In this document: positions 26,021 through 35,195 of the stretch, one piece after another
Layout: the number at the start of each line of letters is the position of its first letter
Numbering within the stretch: the stretch's first letter is position 1
Assembly: GCA_963728965.1 (NCBI GenBank)
Contig: CAVSMH010000012.1
Location: 124,001 to 188,000, forward strand
DNA length: 64,000 nt
Direction: 5' to 3'
Source: DASQZT01 sp963728965
GTDB lineage: Bacteria; Acidobacteriota; Terriglobia; Bryobacterales; Bryobacteraceae
Translations under genes and position numbers: made by a program
Notes under the pieces: model-generated
What the model saw: only the letters and a program-made list of their open reading frames with translations
Told to the model about the DNA's origin: nothing
Databases searched by the model: none

Positions 26021-27189
26021 GCCAGCGCCTTTTCGGCTGCGGCGCGGCCATCGCCCGCCGGTTGGAATCCCTGCTGCTTCAGCGCCGCTTCCAAGGCTTC
26101 CAGCACCAGCAGCACATTCGCCGCGGTGGAGCCGTAGCCCATCAAGCCAATGCGGAAGACTTTGCCGGCCAGCGGTCCGAAGCCGCCTGCGATCTCCATG
26201 CCTCGTTCCGCAAGCAGGTACTGCCGCACTTTGGCATCGTCGATTCCCGCGGGCACGCGCGGCGTATTCAGCGTCCACAGGCGGTCCGGTGCCTGGCGGA
26301 CGTGCATCTCGAGACCCATCGCCTCAATGCCGGCAACGAATGCCAGGTGATTGCGGCGATGGCGCTCCCAGCGGCTCTCGAGGCCCTCCTCCGCCACCAT
26401 CGCCAAACCCTCGCGCAGGGCATAGAACAGGGTGGCCGACGCGGTGTGATGATATTTGTGTCCGCTGTAATACGTGTCCAAAAGCAACAGGTCGAGATAC
26501 CACGAATGCACCGGTGTTTTGCGGGCCTTGAGCCGCTCCAGCGCGCGCGGCGACACGGTGACCGGAGCCAGCCCCGGCGGGCAACCCAGCCCCTTCTGCG
26601 TGCAGCTATACGCGATGTCGATGCCGTTCTCATCGACCAGCACCGGCATGCCGCCCAGCGAGGTCACGCAATCCGCAATCGTCAGCGCGTCCACTTCTCG
26701 CGCCGCCTCGCAGATGGCCCTGCCCTGGTTGAACATGCCCGTCGAAGTCTCGGCCTGCACGAAACCCACCACCTGCGGGCGCTCGCGGCGGATGAAATCG
26801 CGCGCTTCCTGCGCATCGAACGGTTCGCCCCAGTCCTTGGCGAGCCGGACCACTTCGGCACCCTGGCGGCGCGCCATTTCACCAATCCGGTCCGCGAAAA
26901 AGCCGTTGGTCAGCAGGGCGAATTTTTGGCCGGTCTCGGCGAAGTTGGCCACCGCCGCCTCCATCCCGGAACTTCCCGTTCCGCTCATCGCCAGGTTGAA
27001 CTGGTTGCGCGTCGAATACGCATAGCCGATCAGCGCGCGCACTTCGTCGGCGATCTCAAAAAAGAACGGATCCAGGTGGCCCACCACCGGCTGAGCCATG
27101 GCCGCATAGACACGCGGCGCGACCATGCCGGGACCAGGTCCGAAGAGCAGGCGCGCGGGCGCTCGGAGAGGTGCATAGGAATGAGGCAT
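26008..27189 (-). CDS. Alanine-glyoxylate/serine-pyruvate aminotransferase family
   Basis: A 393-aa PLP-dependent class V aminotransferase. Motifs include LLFGPGPG at the start, MSGTGSSGMEAA, ADCVTSLGGMPV with the PLP-binding Asp, and SCTQKGLGCPPGLAP with the Schiff-base Lys. Members transfer amino groups from Ser or Ala to glyoxylate or pyruvate. GGAG lies 6 nt before the ATG. It is the last gene after the MFS permease and ROK kinase; an amino-sugar or ureidoglycine-like role is possible but unproven. Confidence 0.88.
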   Translation of the reverse strand: MPHSYAPLRAPARLLFGPGPGMVAPRVYAAMAQPVVGHLDPFFFEIADEVRALIGYAYSTRNQFNLAMSGTGSSGMEAAVANFAETGQKFALLTNGFFADRIGEMARRQGAEVVRLAKDWGEPFDAQEARDFIRRERPQVVGFVQAETSTGMFNQGRAICEAAREVDALTIADCVTSLGGMPVLVDENGIDIAYSCTQKGLGCPPGLAPVTVSPRALERLKARKTPVHSWYLDLLLLDTYYSGHKYHHTASATLFYALREGLAMVAEEGLESRWERHRRNHLAFVAGIEAMGLEMHVRQAPDRLWTLNTPRVPAGIDDAKVRQYLLAERGMEIAGGFGPLAGKVFRIGLMGYGSTAANVLLVLEALEAALKQQGFQPAGDGRAAAEKALAAAV

Positions 27190-27200
27190 AAAGCTCCAGT

Positions 27201-28289
27201 TTAACTGCTGAGCCGTTTCAGCGCATACTCATACGCGCCTATCGCTGTCGCCTCGCTGGTCCCCAGCCGCGACAGGCCCACGCCCACCCGCTGCATGGCA
27301 TCGAAGCGGATCGCGCGCGAACTGCCGGGGACCGCGGCTTCGCGGACGTCCCCCTTCAAAAAGGTCTCCCGTTGCACCGGATCTTCCAGGTTGAAGCTGC
27401 ATGGCACCACGCGCCGGAACCCGCTTGCGAACATCGAATTCATTTCGTCCACGATGGCTGGGAGGAACTGCTGCGATGCTCCGGCGATGCCGCCGCCAAT
27501 CACCACCATGCCGTCGATCAACGTCGTGGCGTTCGAGATCGCGTCGCCGGCGATCTCGCCCATGCGCCGGAAGCTTTCCCGCGCCGCCGCACGGTCGCCT
27601 TCCGCGCGGCCCTCGGCAATCTCGCAGATCACCCTCGGCTCGGGGACCTCCTCGAAACGAAGTCCCGTCAGTTCCGAATACGTGCGGCGCACGGCGCGGA
27701 TCGACGCCCCTTCTTCGGCGTTCAGGTCGTGGTCGAGCTTGTTCCGCACCAGCCAGATTTCGCCGGCATTGGAGTTGTCGCCCAGGAACAACTCGCCGTT
27801 GCGCACGATGCCGGCGCCGAAGCCCGTGCCGATGGTGATGCCCAGCAGGTTCTGAAACCGCTTGGGGCTGCCGGCCCTCTCGAGCAGTCCGTTGACCCAA
27901 GGCAGGAATCCGGCCACGGCCTCCCCATAGGCGAACAGGTCGCCGTCATTGTTGATGAAGGTCGGCAGCCCGAACGTGTCTTCCAGAATCGGTCCCAGCG
28001 GCACGTTCCGATATGCCGGCAGATTTCCCGGGGCGACGATGATCCCGTTGGGGTAGTCGCAGGGCCCGGGGAATGCAAAGCTGATGGCGGCAGGACGCGC
28101 CGGCAGCGAGGCTGCCACGCGCCGGAAGCCCTCCGTGATCGTGGCCAGCGACCGCTCCAGGTCGTCGGCGTGCGATGACAGCGCAAAACTGTCCACCACC
28201 GCCCGCTGGCCCTGACGGGCGGAAAATACGAAGTTGGTTCCCCCGGCATCGAGGGTCATCACTGCCGGTTTATCGCGGGACGGTGTCAT
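27201..28289 (-). CDS. ROK family sugar kinase
   Basis: A 362-aa ROK-family protein without an N-terminal DNA-binding domain, so a sugar kinase rather than a repressor. The phosphate-binding start is MTLDAGGTNFVF, the catalytic Asp lies in FINNDGDLFAYGE, and GITIGTGFGAGI is the second phosphate loop. The usual ROK Cys-rich zinc site is not apparent. The start overlaps the upstream permease by 20 bp, indicating one operon: import of a sugar by the permease, then phosphorylation. Substrate is unknown. Confidence 0.87.
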   Translation of the reverse strand: MTPSRDKPAVMTLDAGGTNFVFSARQGQRAVVDSFALSSHADDLERSLATITEGFRRVAASLPARPAAISFAFPGPCDYPNGIIVAPGNLPAYRNVPLGPILEDTFGLPTFINNDGDLFAYGEAVAGFLPWVNGLLERAGSPKRFQNLLGITIGTGFGAGIVRNGELFLGDNSNAGEIWLVRNKLDHDLNAEEGASIRAVRRTYSELTGLRFEEVPEPRVICEIAEGRAEGDRAAARESFRRMGEIAGDAISNATTLIDGMVVIGGGIAGASQQFLPAIVDEMNSMFASGFRRVVPCSFNLEDPVQRETFLKGDVREAAVPGSSRAIRFDAMQRVGVGLSRLGTSEATAIGAYEYALKRLSS

Positions 28290-29442
28290 ACTTTTTCGCT
28301 TGACCGATCCTGACGTTCAACAGGGCAACTCCGCTGATGTAGATAATGGCCGCCAGCGGCACCAGGAACCCGAACTGCACCGTGCTGTGGTCCGACACGT
28401 ATCCCATCACCGGCGGCAGAATGGCCCCGCCTACAATGGCGGTCACCATCAGGCCCGACAGCTCGTTGGTGTGCTCCGGCATGCTTTCCACGGCCAGCGA
28501 AAAGACCAGCGGGAAGATGTTCGCGAACCCCAGTCCGGCCAGGAAGAAACTCACCACCGCCACGGTGGCGTGGGCGATGAACAGACCCAGCAATCCGGCA
28601 ATCGAAGCCGCGCACGTAACGATGAAAAATTTCCGCGGAGACATCCAGTTCAGCACCACGCCGCCGCACAAACGACCGATGGTCAATGCCGTAAAGAATA
28701 GGCCCGTGCCCAGCAGCCCCACCCGGTTGATGTCGATGTCGAACCGTTCCTTGAGAAAAAGCGGGATCCCGGCGCTCACGCTCACTTCCGCGCCTACATA
28801 CAGGAAGATCGCCAGCACCATCGCCAGCACGTAGCCGTTCTTCAGCAGCGCCAGGCACGAGCCGAGCGTGGCCGCCTTGTGCTCCGATTGCCGCTCGTTC
28901 ACCCGCAGCGCGCCCACTGCCGCAATCGTGATCAGCAGCGCCACGGTGTAGATCGGAAAGATCACCTGCCAACTGACCGCGAAGTATCTCGCCGCCACCA
29001 CCGGAATCAGCGGGCCGGAGAGCGATCCGATGGCCTTCACGAACTGCGCCAGGGTCAGATTGCGCGCGTACTTGCCTTCTCCTGAAACGTCTCGCATGAA
29101 CGGGTTGCCGGCCACCTGGAGGATCGCCGCGCCGGCGCCCACCAGCACCACGGTCAACAGAAAACGCGCGAACGAATGCAGTCCCAGGCTGGCATTCAGC
29201 AATCCCGCCAGGGCCACCGCCAATCCCATCATCAGCACGAATTTCTTGCCGCGCTTATCCTGGAAAACTCCGGTCGGCACCGAAAGCAGGCCGAACATGC
29301 TGAATCCGGCAAACGGAATCAGCGAGGCGATGGTGTTGCTCAACTGAAATTCCGTCTTGGCGAGGCTCACGAAGGGACCGACCGCGTCGGCGAATCCCAT
29401 CGCCAGAAACGCCAGGAACACTGGCAGGGTGCGTAACCGCAT
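28270..29442 (-). CDS. FucP/GluP-type sugar MFS permease
   Basis: A 390-aa transporter with 12 hydrophobic helices of the fucose permease-like MFS branch. Signatures are FLAMGFADAVGPFVSL, FGLLSVPTGVFQDKRGKK in the loop between helices 2 and 3, and NPFMRDVSGEGKYARNLTL. These match L-fucose/glucose/galactose H+ symporters. The ATG at 29442 has GGAGAA 4-5 nt upstream and is preferred over an earlier ATG at 29472 with no such site. It heads the leftward ROK and aminotransferase genes. Confidence 0.87.
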   Translation of the reverse strand: MRLRTLPVFLAFLAMGFADAVGPFVSLAKTEFQLSNTIASLIPFAGFSMFGLLSVPTGVFQDKRGKKFVLMMGLAVALAGLLNASLGLHSFARFLLTVVLVGAGAAILQVAGNPFMRDVSGEGKYARNLTLAQFVKAIGSLSGPLIPVVAARYFAVSWQVIFPIYTVALLITIAAVGALRVNERQSEHKAATLGSCLALLKNGYVLAMVLAIFLYVGAEVSVSAGIPLFLKERFDIDINRVGLLGTGLFFTALTIGRLCGGVVLNWMSPRKFFIVTCAASIAGLLGLFIAHATVAVVSFFLAGLGFANIFPLVFSLAVESMPEHTNELSGLMVTAIVGGAILPPVMGYVSDHSTVQFGFLVPLAAIIYISGVALLNVRIGQAKKYDTVPR

Positions 29443-29596
29443 CTGGTTCTCCGCGACCGATAACCCTGGCATTTTAGCAGGGTACGGGAGGCGATTCTTC
29501 CGACGAAACCGGTCGCCACGACGGGGCGATTACCGCCGTTGGAGCGCCGCCGGCCCGGATGCCCGTTTCCCCCGGGGTCAAAGTCGCCGTTCGGGC

Positions 29597-29624
29597 TAAA
29601 GCCGCCCCCCGCTCCTGCCGATAA
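29597..29624 (+). promoter_or_regulatory. Sigma-28 (FliA)-type promoter of motAB
   Basis: TAAA (29597-29600), a 16-bp spacer and GCCGATAA (29617-29624) match the flagellar sigma factor consensus TAAA-N15-GCCGATAA, with the -10 octamer perfect. The predicted start is about 20 nt before the motA ATG. It is the only sequence in the 209-bp gap between the permease and motA that I can assign. Confidence 0.7.
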
Positions 29625-29651
29625 GAACCAGGGTAGTGAACTACTTGCGCA

Positions 29652-30527
29652 ATGATATCTCTCATCGGAATCCTCATCGTACTCGGGGCCATCGTCGGCG
29701 GATACCTGATGGAGCATGGCCAACTCCTGGTGTTGCTTCAACCGGCGGAACTGGTCATCATTTTCGGTGCGGCCGTGGGCACGGTCGTAGTCGCCAATCC
29801 ACTACCGATCCTGATTGCCATCGGCAAGGGACTGATGGGCATCGTCACCGGCGGGGGCTACGGCAAGGCGCTGTATCTGGAAAATCTCAAGATGATTTAT
29901 GAGCTGTTCAGCTTCGCCCGCAAGGCCGGTACCGCCAAGCTGGAAGAAGACATCGATAACCCCGGCAAGAGTCAGATTTTTTCCAAGTACCCGAAGTTTC
30001 TGAAGGCGCATCACGCCTTGCACTTTTTTTGCGACACCCTGCGGACGGCCGTTTCCGGAGGTGTGGACCCCATGGATATCGATCAGATCATGGAAGCCGA
30101 TCTGGAAGTGCACCACAAAGAGGCGCACGAGCCGGTGGCGGCGTTGAGCACCATGGCCGATTCGCTTCCGGGCCTCGGAATCGTGGCGGCAGTGCTGGGG
30201 GTGGTGATCACCATGGGTTCGCTGGGGGGGCCCAAAGAGGAGATCGGGCACCGCGTGGCGGCGGCGTTGGTCGGCACGTTCCTGGGCATTCTGCTGTGCT
30301 ACGGCATATTCGCGCCCCTGGCCTCGGCCATGAGCAAGCAGGTGGATGCGGAAGGCAACTATTTCAACTTTCTGCGCATGGCCGCGCTTGGCTTCGTGAA
30401 GGGTCTGGCACCGGTGATGGCGGTCGAGATGGCGCGCCGTTCCATCCCCACGGGGGTCCGGCCCACCTTTCAGGAAATGGAGGCAGCCTGCCGTGGTGGC
30501 GGCAAGGTAGCCTCCAAGGCGGCCTGA
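29652..30527 (+). CDS. motA: Flagellar motor stator MotA
   Basis: A 291-aa four-helix membrane protein that forms the proton-conducting stator with MotB. Helices 1-2 are at about 2-22 and 32-52, then a large cytoplasmic loop (about 60-165), then helices 3-4 (about 170-195 and 205-230). The third helix carries DSLPGLGIVAAVLGVVITMG, with the Pro typical of MotA. The ATG at 29652 is used. It is followed by motB 3 bp downstream. No other flagellar genes are in the window. Confidence 0.93.
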   Translation: MISLIGILIVLGAIVGGYLMEHGQLLVLLQPAELVIIFGAAVGTVVVANPLPILIAIGKGLMGIVTGGGYGKALYLENLKMIYELFSFARKAGTAKLEEDIDNPGKSQIFSKYPKFLKAHHALHFFCDTLRTAVSGGVDPMDIDQIMEADLEVHHKEAHEPVAALSTMADSLPGLGIVAAVLGVVITMGSLGGPKEEIGHRVAAALVGTFLGILLCYGIFAPLASAMSKQVDAEGNYFNFLRMAALGFVKGLAPVMAVEMARRSIPTGVRPTFQEMEAACRGGGKVASKAA

Positions 30528-30530
30528 CCT

Positions 30531-31463
30531 ATGATGGACAGCGGCGACGAGGGCGTCAAGAGACTCCCGGTCATTATTAAACGCAAGAAGGTCGTAGGCC
30601 ACGGCCATCACGGCGGCGCATGGAAAGTGGCGTACGCCGATTTCGTGACTGCCATGATGGCCTTGTTCATCGTGCTCTGGCTGATGAGCTCGGACAAAGA
30701 GGTGCAGCAGGCCGTCAGTGCCTATTTCAATAACCCTTCGGGCCCCGGCAAACTCACCGGAACGGCCGCCGCGGGCGTGGGCAATGCGCTCGAAATGCCC
30801 AAGGAGGATATGAATAAGCTTGCCGAGAAGATCCAGCAGGCGCTGTTGACGGTGCCCAACTTCCGCCAGTTGCAGGACCACGTCGAGATTACGGTCACTT
30901 CGGATGGGCTGCGTATCGAATTGCTTGAGTCCGAAGCCGGGATCTTTTTCGATTCCGGAAAGCCGATGCCGAATGCCAGCGGCGCCGAGCTGCTCACGCG
31001 CCTGGCGGAGGAATTGGGCAAGCTTCCCAACAGCGTGCTGATTGAAGGCCACACCGATTCCAGGCCCTTCAGCGGCGACGGCACGTATACTAATTGGGAA
31101 CTCTCGGCCGATCGGGCGAACGCGGCGCGAAAGATCATGCAGGCCCACGGCATCCGGCCCGAGCAGGTGGGCCAGGTGCGTGGCTACGCAGACCGCCAAC
31201 TGCGCCGTCCGGAGGAGCCGGAGCACCCCTCCAACCGCCGGATTTCGGTGATCGTCCAATACCTGCCGCACGTCCCGGGGGCAGAGGAACCCGCCGGGGA
31301 GCCCGGGCCCGGAGAAGCCGGCCGAGCCCACGGCGCCGCTCCGGCACCGGCCGGCGAACACGGCGCCGCACCCCCACCGGCCCCGTCTCCGCCCGCGCCG
31401 GCAAAGCCATCGCCGGCACCGGCACAGAAGAGCGCCGCTCCGGCCAAAGCGGCCGGCCACTGA
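30531..31463 (+). CDS. motB: Flagellar motor stator MotB
   Basis: A 310-aa protein. A His/Lys-rich N-terminus (HGHHGGAWKV) precedes the single membrane helix with the proton-binding Asp37 in YADFVTAMMAL. The plug and OmpA/MotB peptidoglycan-binding domain follow (about 120-245: FFDSGK, LIEGHTDSRP, NWELSADRANAARKIM and NRRISVIV). The last 60 residues are an Ala/Pro/Lys tail of unknown use. It is downstream of motA and ends convergent with argS. Confidence 0.92.
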   Translation: MMDSGDEGVKRLPVIIKRKKVVGHGHHGGAWKVAYADFVTAMMALFIVLWLMSSDKEVQQAVSAYFNNPSGPGKLTGTAAAGVGNALEMPKEDMNKLAEKIQQALLTVPNFRQLQDHVEITVTSDGLRIELLESEAGIFFDSGKPMPNASGAELLTRLAEELGKLPNSVLIEGHTDSRPFSGDGTYTNWELSADRANAARKIMQAHGIRPEQVGQVRGYADRQLRRPEEPEHPSNRRISVIVQYLPHVPGAEEPAGEPGPGEAGRAHGAAPAPAGEHGAAPPPAPSPPAPAKPSPAPAQKSAAPAKAAGH

Positions 31464-31490
31464 AGCGTCAACTCGCCCCACTCGGGCGGC

Positions 31491-33419
31491 TTACATATAT
31501 GCGGGAATCCGAATGCCCAAAATTCCGGCAGTCCGCTCGAGCTGCCGCCGGAAAAAATCGGTCATCCACAACAGGAATACCTTCTTCTCGCGGTTCTCCT
31601 CGTGGATGATGGGGTACTTCTGGTAGAAGTTGCTGAACGCCTGCGCCAACTGAAACGCATAGCGCGCCACGTGCGCCGGCTCGCCGGCGGCCAGCGCGTT
31701 CTCGAGCGCCGAATCGGCTTTCGATGCCGCCAGCAACACCTGCCAGAAGTCTTCGAATTGGAGCTGGCGCGCCATGGCTTCGGCGTTCAGTTCGGAGCCG
31801 AAATCGGGCAGCGGTTCCCCCAGTTCCTCATACTTCGTCAGGATCTTGCGCGCGCGAACGGCCGAGTATTGCAGGTAGGGTCCGGTCTCTCCCAGGAAAC
31901 TCAGCGCTTCCTGCAGATCGAAGGCGATCACGGTGTTTCGCGTGAATTTCAACAGGAAATACCGTAGCGCGGCGATCGCGATTTCGGTGGCCACGGCGCG
32001 GTTCTCTTCGGGCGGCTGATCCCCATTGCGCGAAGCCACCTCCTCGAGCGCCTTGGCGATCAGCGAATCCATCAGGTCGTCCGCCTTCACGCCGAGGCCC
32101 TTGCGGCCGGACACCTCCACGTACGGCCGCCGGCGGTCCTCTTCGGAAAGCGGTATGCCCAGCTCCGCGCAGCAGCGCGGCGTCAGCGCCACCATCTCAT
32201 AGGAGAAGTGGACCGACTCCTCGGCCTGCTGCTCGTAGCCCAGCGCCCGCAGTCCCGCCACCACCACTTCCTGAAGGTACGACTGGCGCGAGTCGATGAC
32301 GTTGTACACCCGCGTTCCGTGCCCGAACTGCGGCGCGTCCGCCCGGGATTCGTCCGTGGTGATCCAAAGCGTCCGCCCATCCGCATACGTCCGGTACGGC
32401 CGGTAATAGAAGTCCTTCCCGAGCAGGCCGAATTTCCAGAGCTGATAAGCGATGTCCTTGCCCGTGTAGACCACCGTGCCATCGGACCGCACCAGCACCT
32501 TGCCATCTTCGGAGATGCCTGGCATCACCCAACAGCCGGCGAGCTTACCCTCGGTTTCCAGGTAGATGGCGTTGCGCTGCTTGAGCAGCTCGAACGCCGC
32601 CGCCCAGAACTGAAGATGCAGAATCTCGCTTTCGCGCGGAAGCACGTCGTATTCCACATCCAGCCGCAGCATAGTGGATAGATGCGCATCCACGGTGGCA
32701 TCGGCCACCAGGTGCGCCAGCTCCGCCAGTTCGCCCTCTCCCGCTTCCATGGCGTGCAGGGTGTGGCTGCGCCATTCGAGCGATTCGGGATGCTCTTTGT
32801 AATAGGCGGAAATCCGCGCGTACAGATCCCAGCAGTAGTAGTCGAAGCGCACGGCGGGGTCGCCGATGAGCGCCTTCACCTCGGCCGGGCCTTTCTGTTC
32901 CAGGTAGTGAAATCCCGCCACCACGTCCGCCACCTGCACTCCGGTGTTGTCGATGTAGTTCTGAACCTCCACGCGGTATCCGCGCGCGCGCAGCATGCGC
33001 ACAAAAGTGTCGCCCAGCGCGGCGTTGCGCAGGTGGCCGATGTGGGCCGCCTTGTTGGGATTGATATTGGTGTGCTCGACGATGATTTTCCCGGTGGAAG
33101 GCGGCGCCTCGTCCCCGTTCCCGCCGAGCAGTGCCGCGCCGTACGCGCCGCGATGCAGGCGGATGTTGATGTATCCGTTGCCCGCGATTTCCATGGCGGC
33201 AACCCCGGGGATGGGGCCGATGCCGTCCACCAGTTCGGCGGCGATCTTGCGCGGAGCCTGGCGCAACTGCCGGGCTAACTGAAATGCCGCGGGCACGGCC
33301 ATCTCGCCGAAATCGCTCTGCCGCGGCTGCTCGACCGCCACCGCCAAATCGATTCCATAACGAACCTGAATGTACGCGCGAAAGGCGTCCGCAACCTGCT
33401 TTTCGATGGAATGGAACAC
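31491..33419 (-). CDS. argS: Arginyl-tRNA synthetase
   Basis: A 642-aa class I synthetase that charges tRNA-Arg. The HIGH-type motif is in HTNINPNKAAHIGHLRNA, and LGVKADDLMDSL lies where the KMSKS-like loop is in ArgRS. The N-terminal Add1 domain (about 1-100) and C-terminal DALR domain (about 520-642) are both present. The GTG at 33419 overlaps the TAG of the SpoIIE gene as TAGTG, with an AAGGTGAA site before it, so expression depends on that upstream gene. The annotated longer frame would run into the neighbour. Confidence 0.95.
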   Translation of the reverse strand: MFHSIEKQVADAFRAYIQVRYGIDLAVAVEQPRQSDFGEMAVPAAFQLARQLRQAPRKIAAELVDGIGPIPGVAAMEIAGNGYINIRLHRGAYGAALLGGNGDEAPPSTGKIIVEHTNINPNKAAHIGHLRNAALGDTFVRMLRARGYRVEVQNYIDNTGVQVADVVAGFHYLEQKGPAEVKALIGDPAVRFDYYCWDLYARISAYYKEHPESLEWRSHTLHAMEAGEGELAELAHLVADATVDAHLSTMLRLDVEYDVLPRESEILHLQFWAAAFELLKQRNAIYLETEGKLAGCWVMPGISEDGKVLVRSDGTVVYTGKDIAYQLWKFGLLGKDFYYRPYRTYADGRTLWITTDESRADAPQFGHGTRVYNVIDSRQSYLQEVVVAGLRALGYEQQAEESVHFSYEMVALTPRCCAELGIPLSEEDRRRPYVEVSGRKGLGVKADDLMDSLIAKALEEVASRNGDQPPEENRAVATEIAIAALRYFLLKFTRNTVIAFDLQEALSFLGETGPYLQYSAVRARKILTKYEELGEPLPDFGSELNAEAMARQLQFEDFWQVLLAASKADSALENALAAGEPAHVARYAFQLAQAFSNFYQKYPIIHEENREKKVFLLWMTDFFRRQLERTAGILGIRIPAYM

Positions 33420-35164
33420 TACTTCACCTTCATCACGAACAGGGTCTGATCGTCGAATGCGGTGGTGGACCACCGGTCAAGCTCGTCGAAAATGGCGCTG
33501 ATGAGCCCCGCCGCCGAGCCATGGCAATGCGACCGCACGGTCTGCGCCAGGCGTCCCCGCCCGAACTCCACGGCCGCGGGGTTCATGTGGTCGGTGATGC
33601 CGTCCGAATAGAGTACCAGCGTGTCGCCGGGTTCGGCCTGAAACGGAACCTCTTCATACTCCCGCGAATCCAGCAGGCCCACCGGCACGCCTTCCACCCG
33701 CACCTTCAGAATGTCGTGGCCGCGGCAGATCATGGGCGGCAGTGCGCCGGCATTGGCCATGACAATGCGGCGGGTAGACGGGTCCCACAGCAGCACGCAC
33801 AACGTGAGATACCGCGCCTCGACTTTCCGCTGGATCAGCACTTCGTTGATGGCCGCCAACAGCTCCGCCGGGCGGCGGCGGCGCGGCGCCAGGGTGCGAA
33901 GCAGGCCGCTGGCGAGGCCGCCGTACAAGGCCGCGGCAGCGCCTTTTCCGCTCACATCGCCGAAGGCGATGAGGGTCTGCCCGTCCTGGTGCTCGTAGAT
34001 GTTGTAGATGTCGCCCGAGATCTCGCGCGCCGGGCGCAGCCGTACGCACGCTTCCATGCCGTCGATGTCCGGGCACGCGTCCGGAATCAAAATGCGCTGC
34101 AACTCGCGCGCCGCCTGCAGGTCCTGCTCCATGGCGCGTTCGCGGGCGGCCAACTCGTAATAGAGACGGGCATTCTCGACGCTGCTGGCCACTTGGGGCG
34201 CCAGCAGCGTCAGCGTACGTACGTGGTCGTCGGTGAAGTGGCCCACGCGGTCGCTCTCCAGGTCCATCACGCCCACCACGTGGTCCTGCGAGACCAGCGG
34301 AACCGCGATTTCCGAGCGGATATCGGGATGCGACGCGATGTAGCGGGGGTCCTTGCGCGTGTCGTGCACCCGCACCACTTCGCGCGATTCCGCCGCCGCT
34401 CCGGTGATGCCTTTGCCGAGGGGAACGTTGTCGATGTTCACACGCTGGTCGATGCGGATGCTGAAGAGGTGGCGCAGGGCCTTGGCCTGATGGTCCACCG
34501 AGAGGATGCTGAAGGCATCGTAGTCGATCAGCTCGCGGATGGTGCTGGCAATCTTTCCCAGCAGTTCGTTCAGATCGAGAATGGAGGAGAACTCGCGCGA
34601 AATGTTGGTCAGCGTCCTGAGCGTGCGGTTCTGCTTTTCGACCCGGCGGTACAGGCGGGCGTTGTCGATGGCGATGGCGGCGCGGCCGGCGATGAGCCGC
34701 AGCAGCGCCCGGTCGTATTCGGTATAGGCGTTCAGCCTCGTCGACTGCAGGTCGATGACGCCGACCAGCTTGCCGCGGGCAGTCATGGGCACGGCCAACT
34801 CGGTGCGAACGGCGTCCACCGTACTCAGATAGCGGGGATCGTTGCGGACGTCCCCCACCAGGATCGGCTCGCGCCGCGCCGCCGCCGTTCCCGTGACGCC
34901 CTCGCCCACCGCCACCGAGAGATTCCGTACCACTTCGTCGCGGTGACCCACGGCATAGCGGATCCGCAGATCCTGCCGCCTCTCGTTGAACAACAGGATG
35001 GCGAACAGGTCGTAAGGCAGGACGCGGTGAACGATTTCGGAAACATTGGCCAGCAACTGGTCCAGGTCGAGCGTGAGCGCCGTAGCCGCCGACACTTCCA
35101 GCAGAAAGTCCAGCAGCTCGGACCTCTCGCGGAAACGAATGGCGGGTTTGCGCGCGGCTTGCAT
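33419..35164 (-). CDS. GAF-GAF-SpoIIE type serine phosphatase
   Basis: A 581-aa soluble regulator. Two GAF sensor domains (about 25-165 and 195-335) are joined by a helical linker to a C-terminal PP2C/SpoIIE phosphatase (about 370-581). Phosphatase metal residues are visible in FGDVSGKGAAA, YSDGITDHM and FDDQTLF. Such proteins usually dephosphorylate an anti-sigma-factor antagonist in partner switching. No STAS or RsbW-like gene is nearby, so its target is elsewhere. It sits between deoC and argS. Confidence 0.9.
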   Translation of the reverse strand: MQAARKPAIRFRERSELLDFLLEVSAATALTLDLDQLLANVSEIVHRVLPYDLFAILLFNERRQDLRIRYAVGHRDEVVRNLSVAVGEGVTGTAAARREPILVGDVRNDPRYLSTVDAVRTELAVPMTARGKLVGVIDLQSTRLNAYTEYDRALLRLIAGRAAIAIDNARLYRRVEKQNRTLRTLTNISREFSSILDLNELLGKIASTIRELIDYDAFSILSVDHQAKALRHLFSIRIDQRVNIDNVPLGKGITGAAAESREVVRVHDTRKDPRYIASHPDIRSEIAVPLVSQDHVVGVMDLESDRVGHFTDDHVRTLTLLAPQVASSVENARLYYELAARERAMEQDLQAARELQRILIPDACPDIDGMEACVRLRPAREISGDIYNIYEHQDGQTLIAFGDVSGKGAAAALYGGLASGLLRTLAPRRRRPAELLAAINEVLIQRKVEARYLTLCVLLWDPSTRRIVMANAGALPPMICRGHDILKVRVEGVPVGLLDSREYEEVPFQAEPGDTLVLYSDGITDHMNPAAVEFGRGRLAQTVRSHCHGSAAGLISAIFDELDRWSTTAFDDQTLFVMKVK

Positions 35165-35195
35165 GACCTATTCTACCGATGGCGGCCGGACCGCT

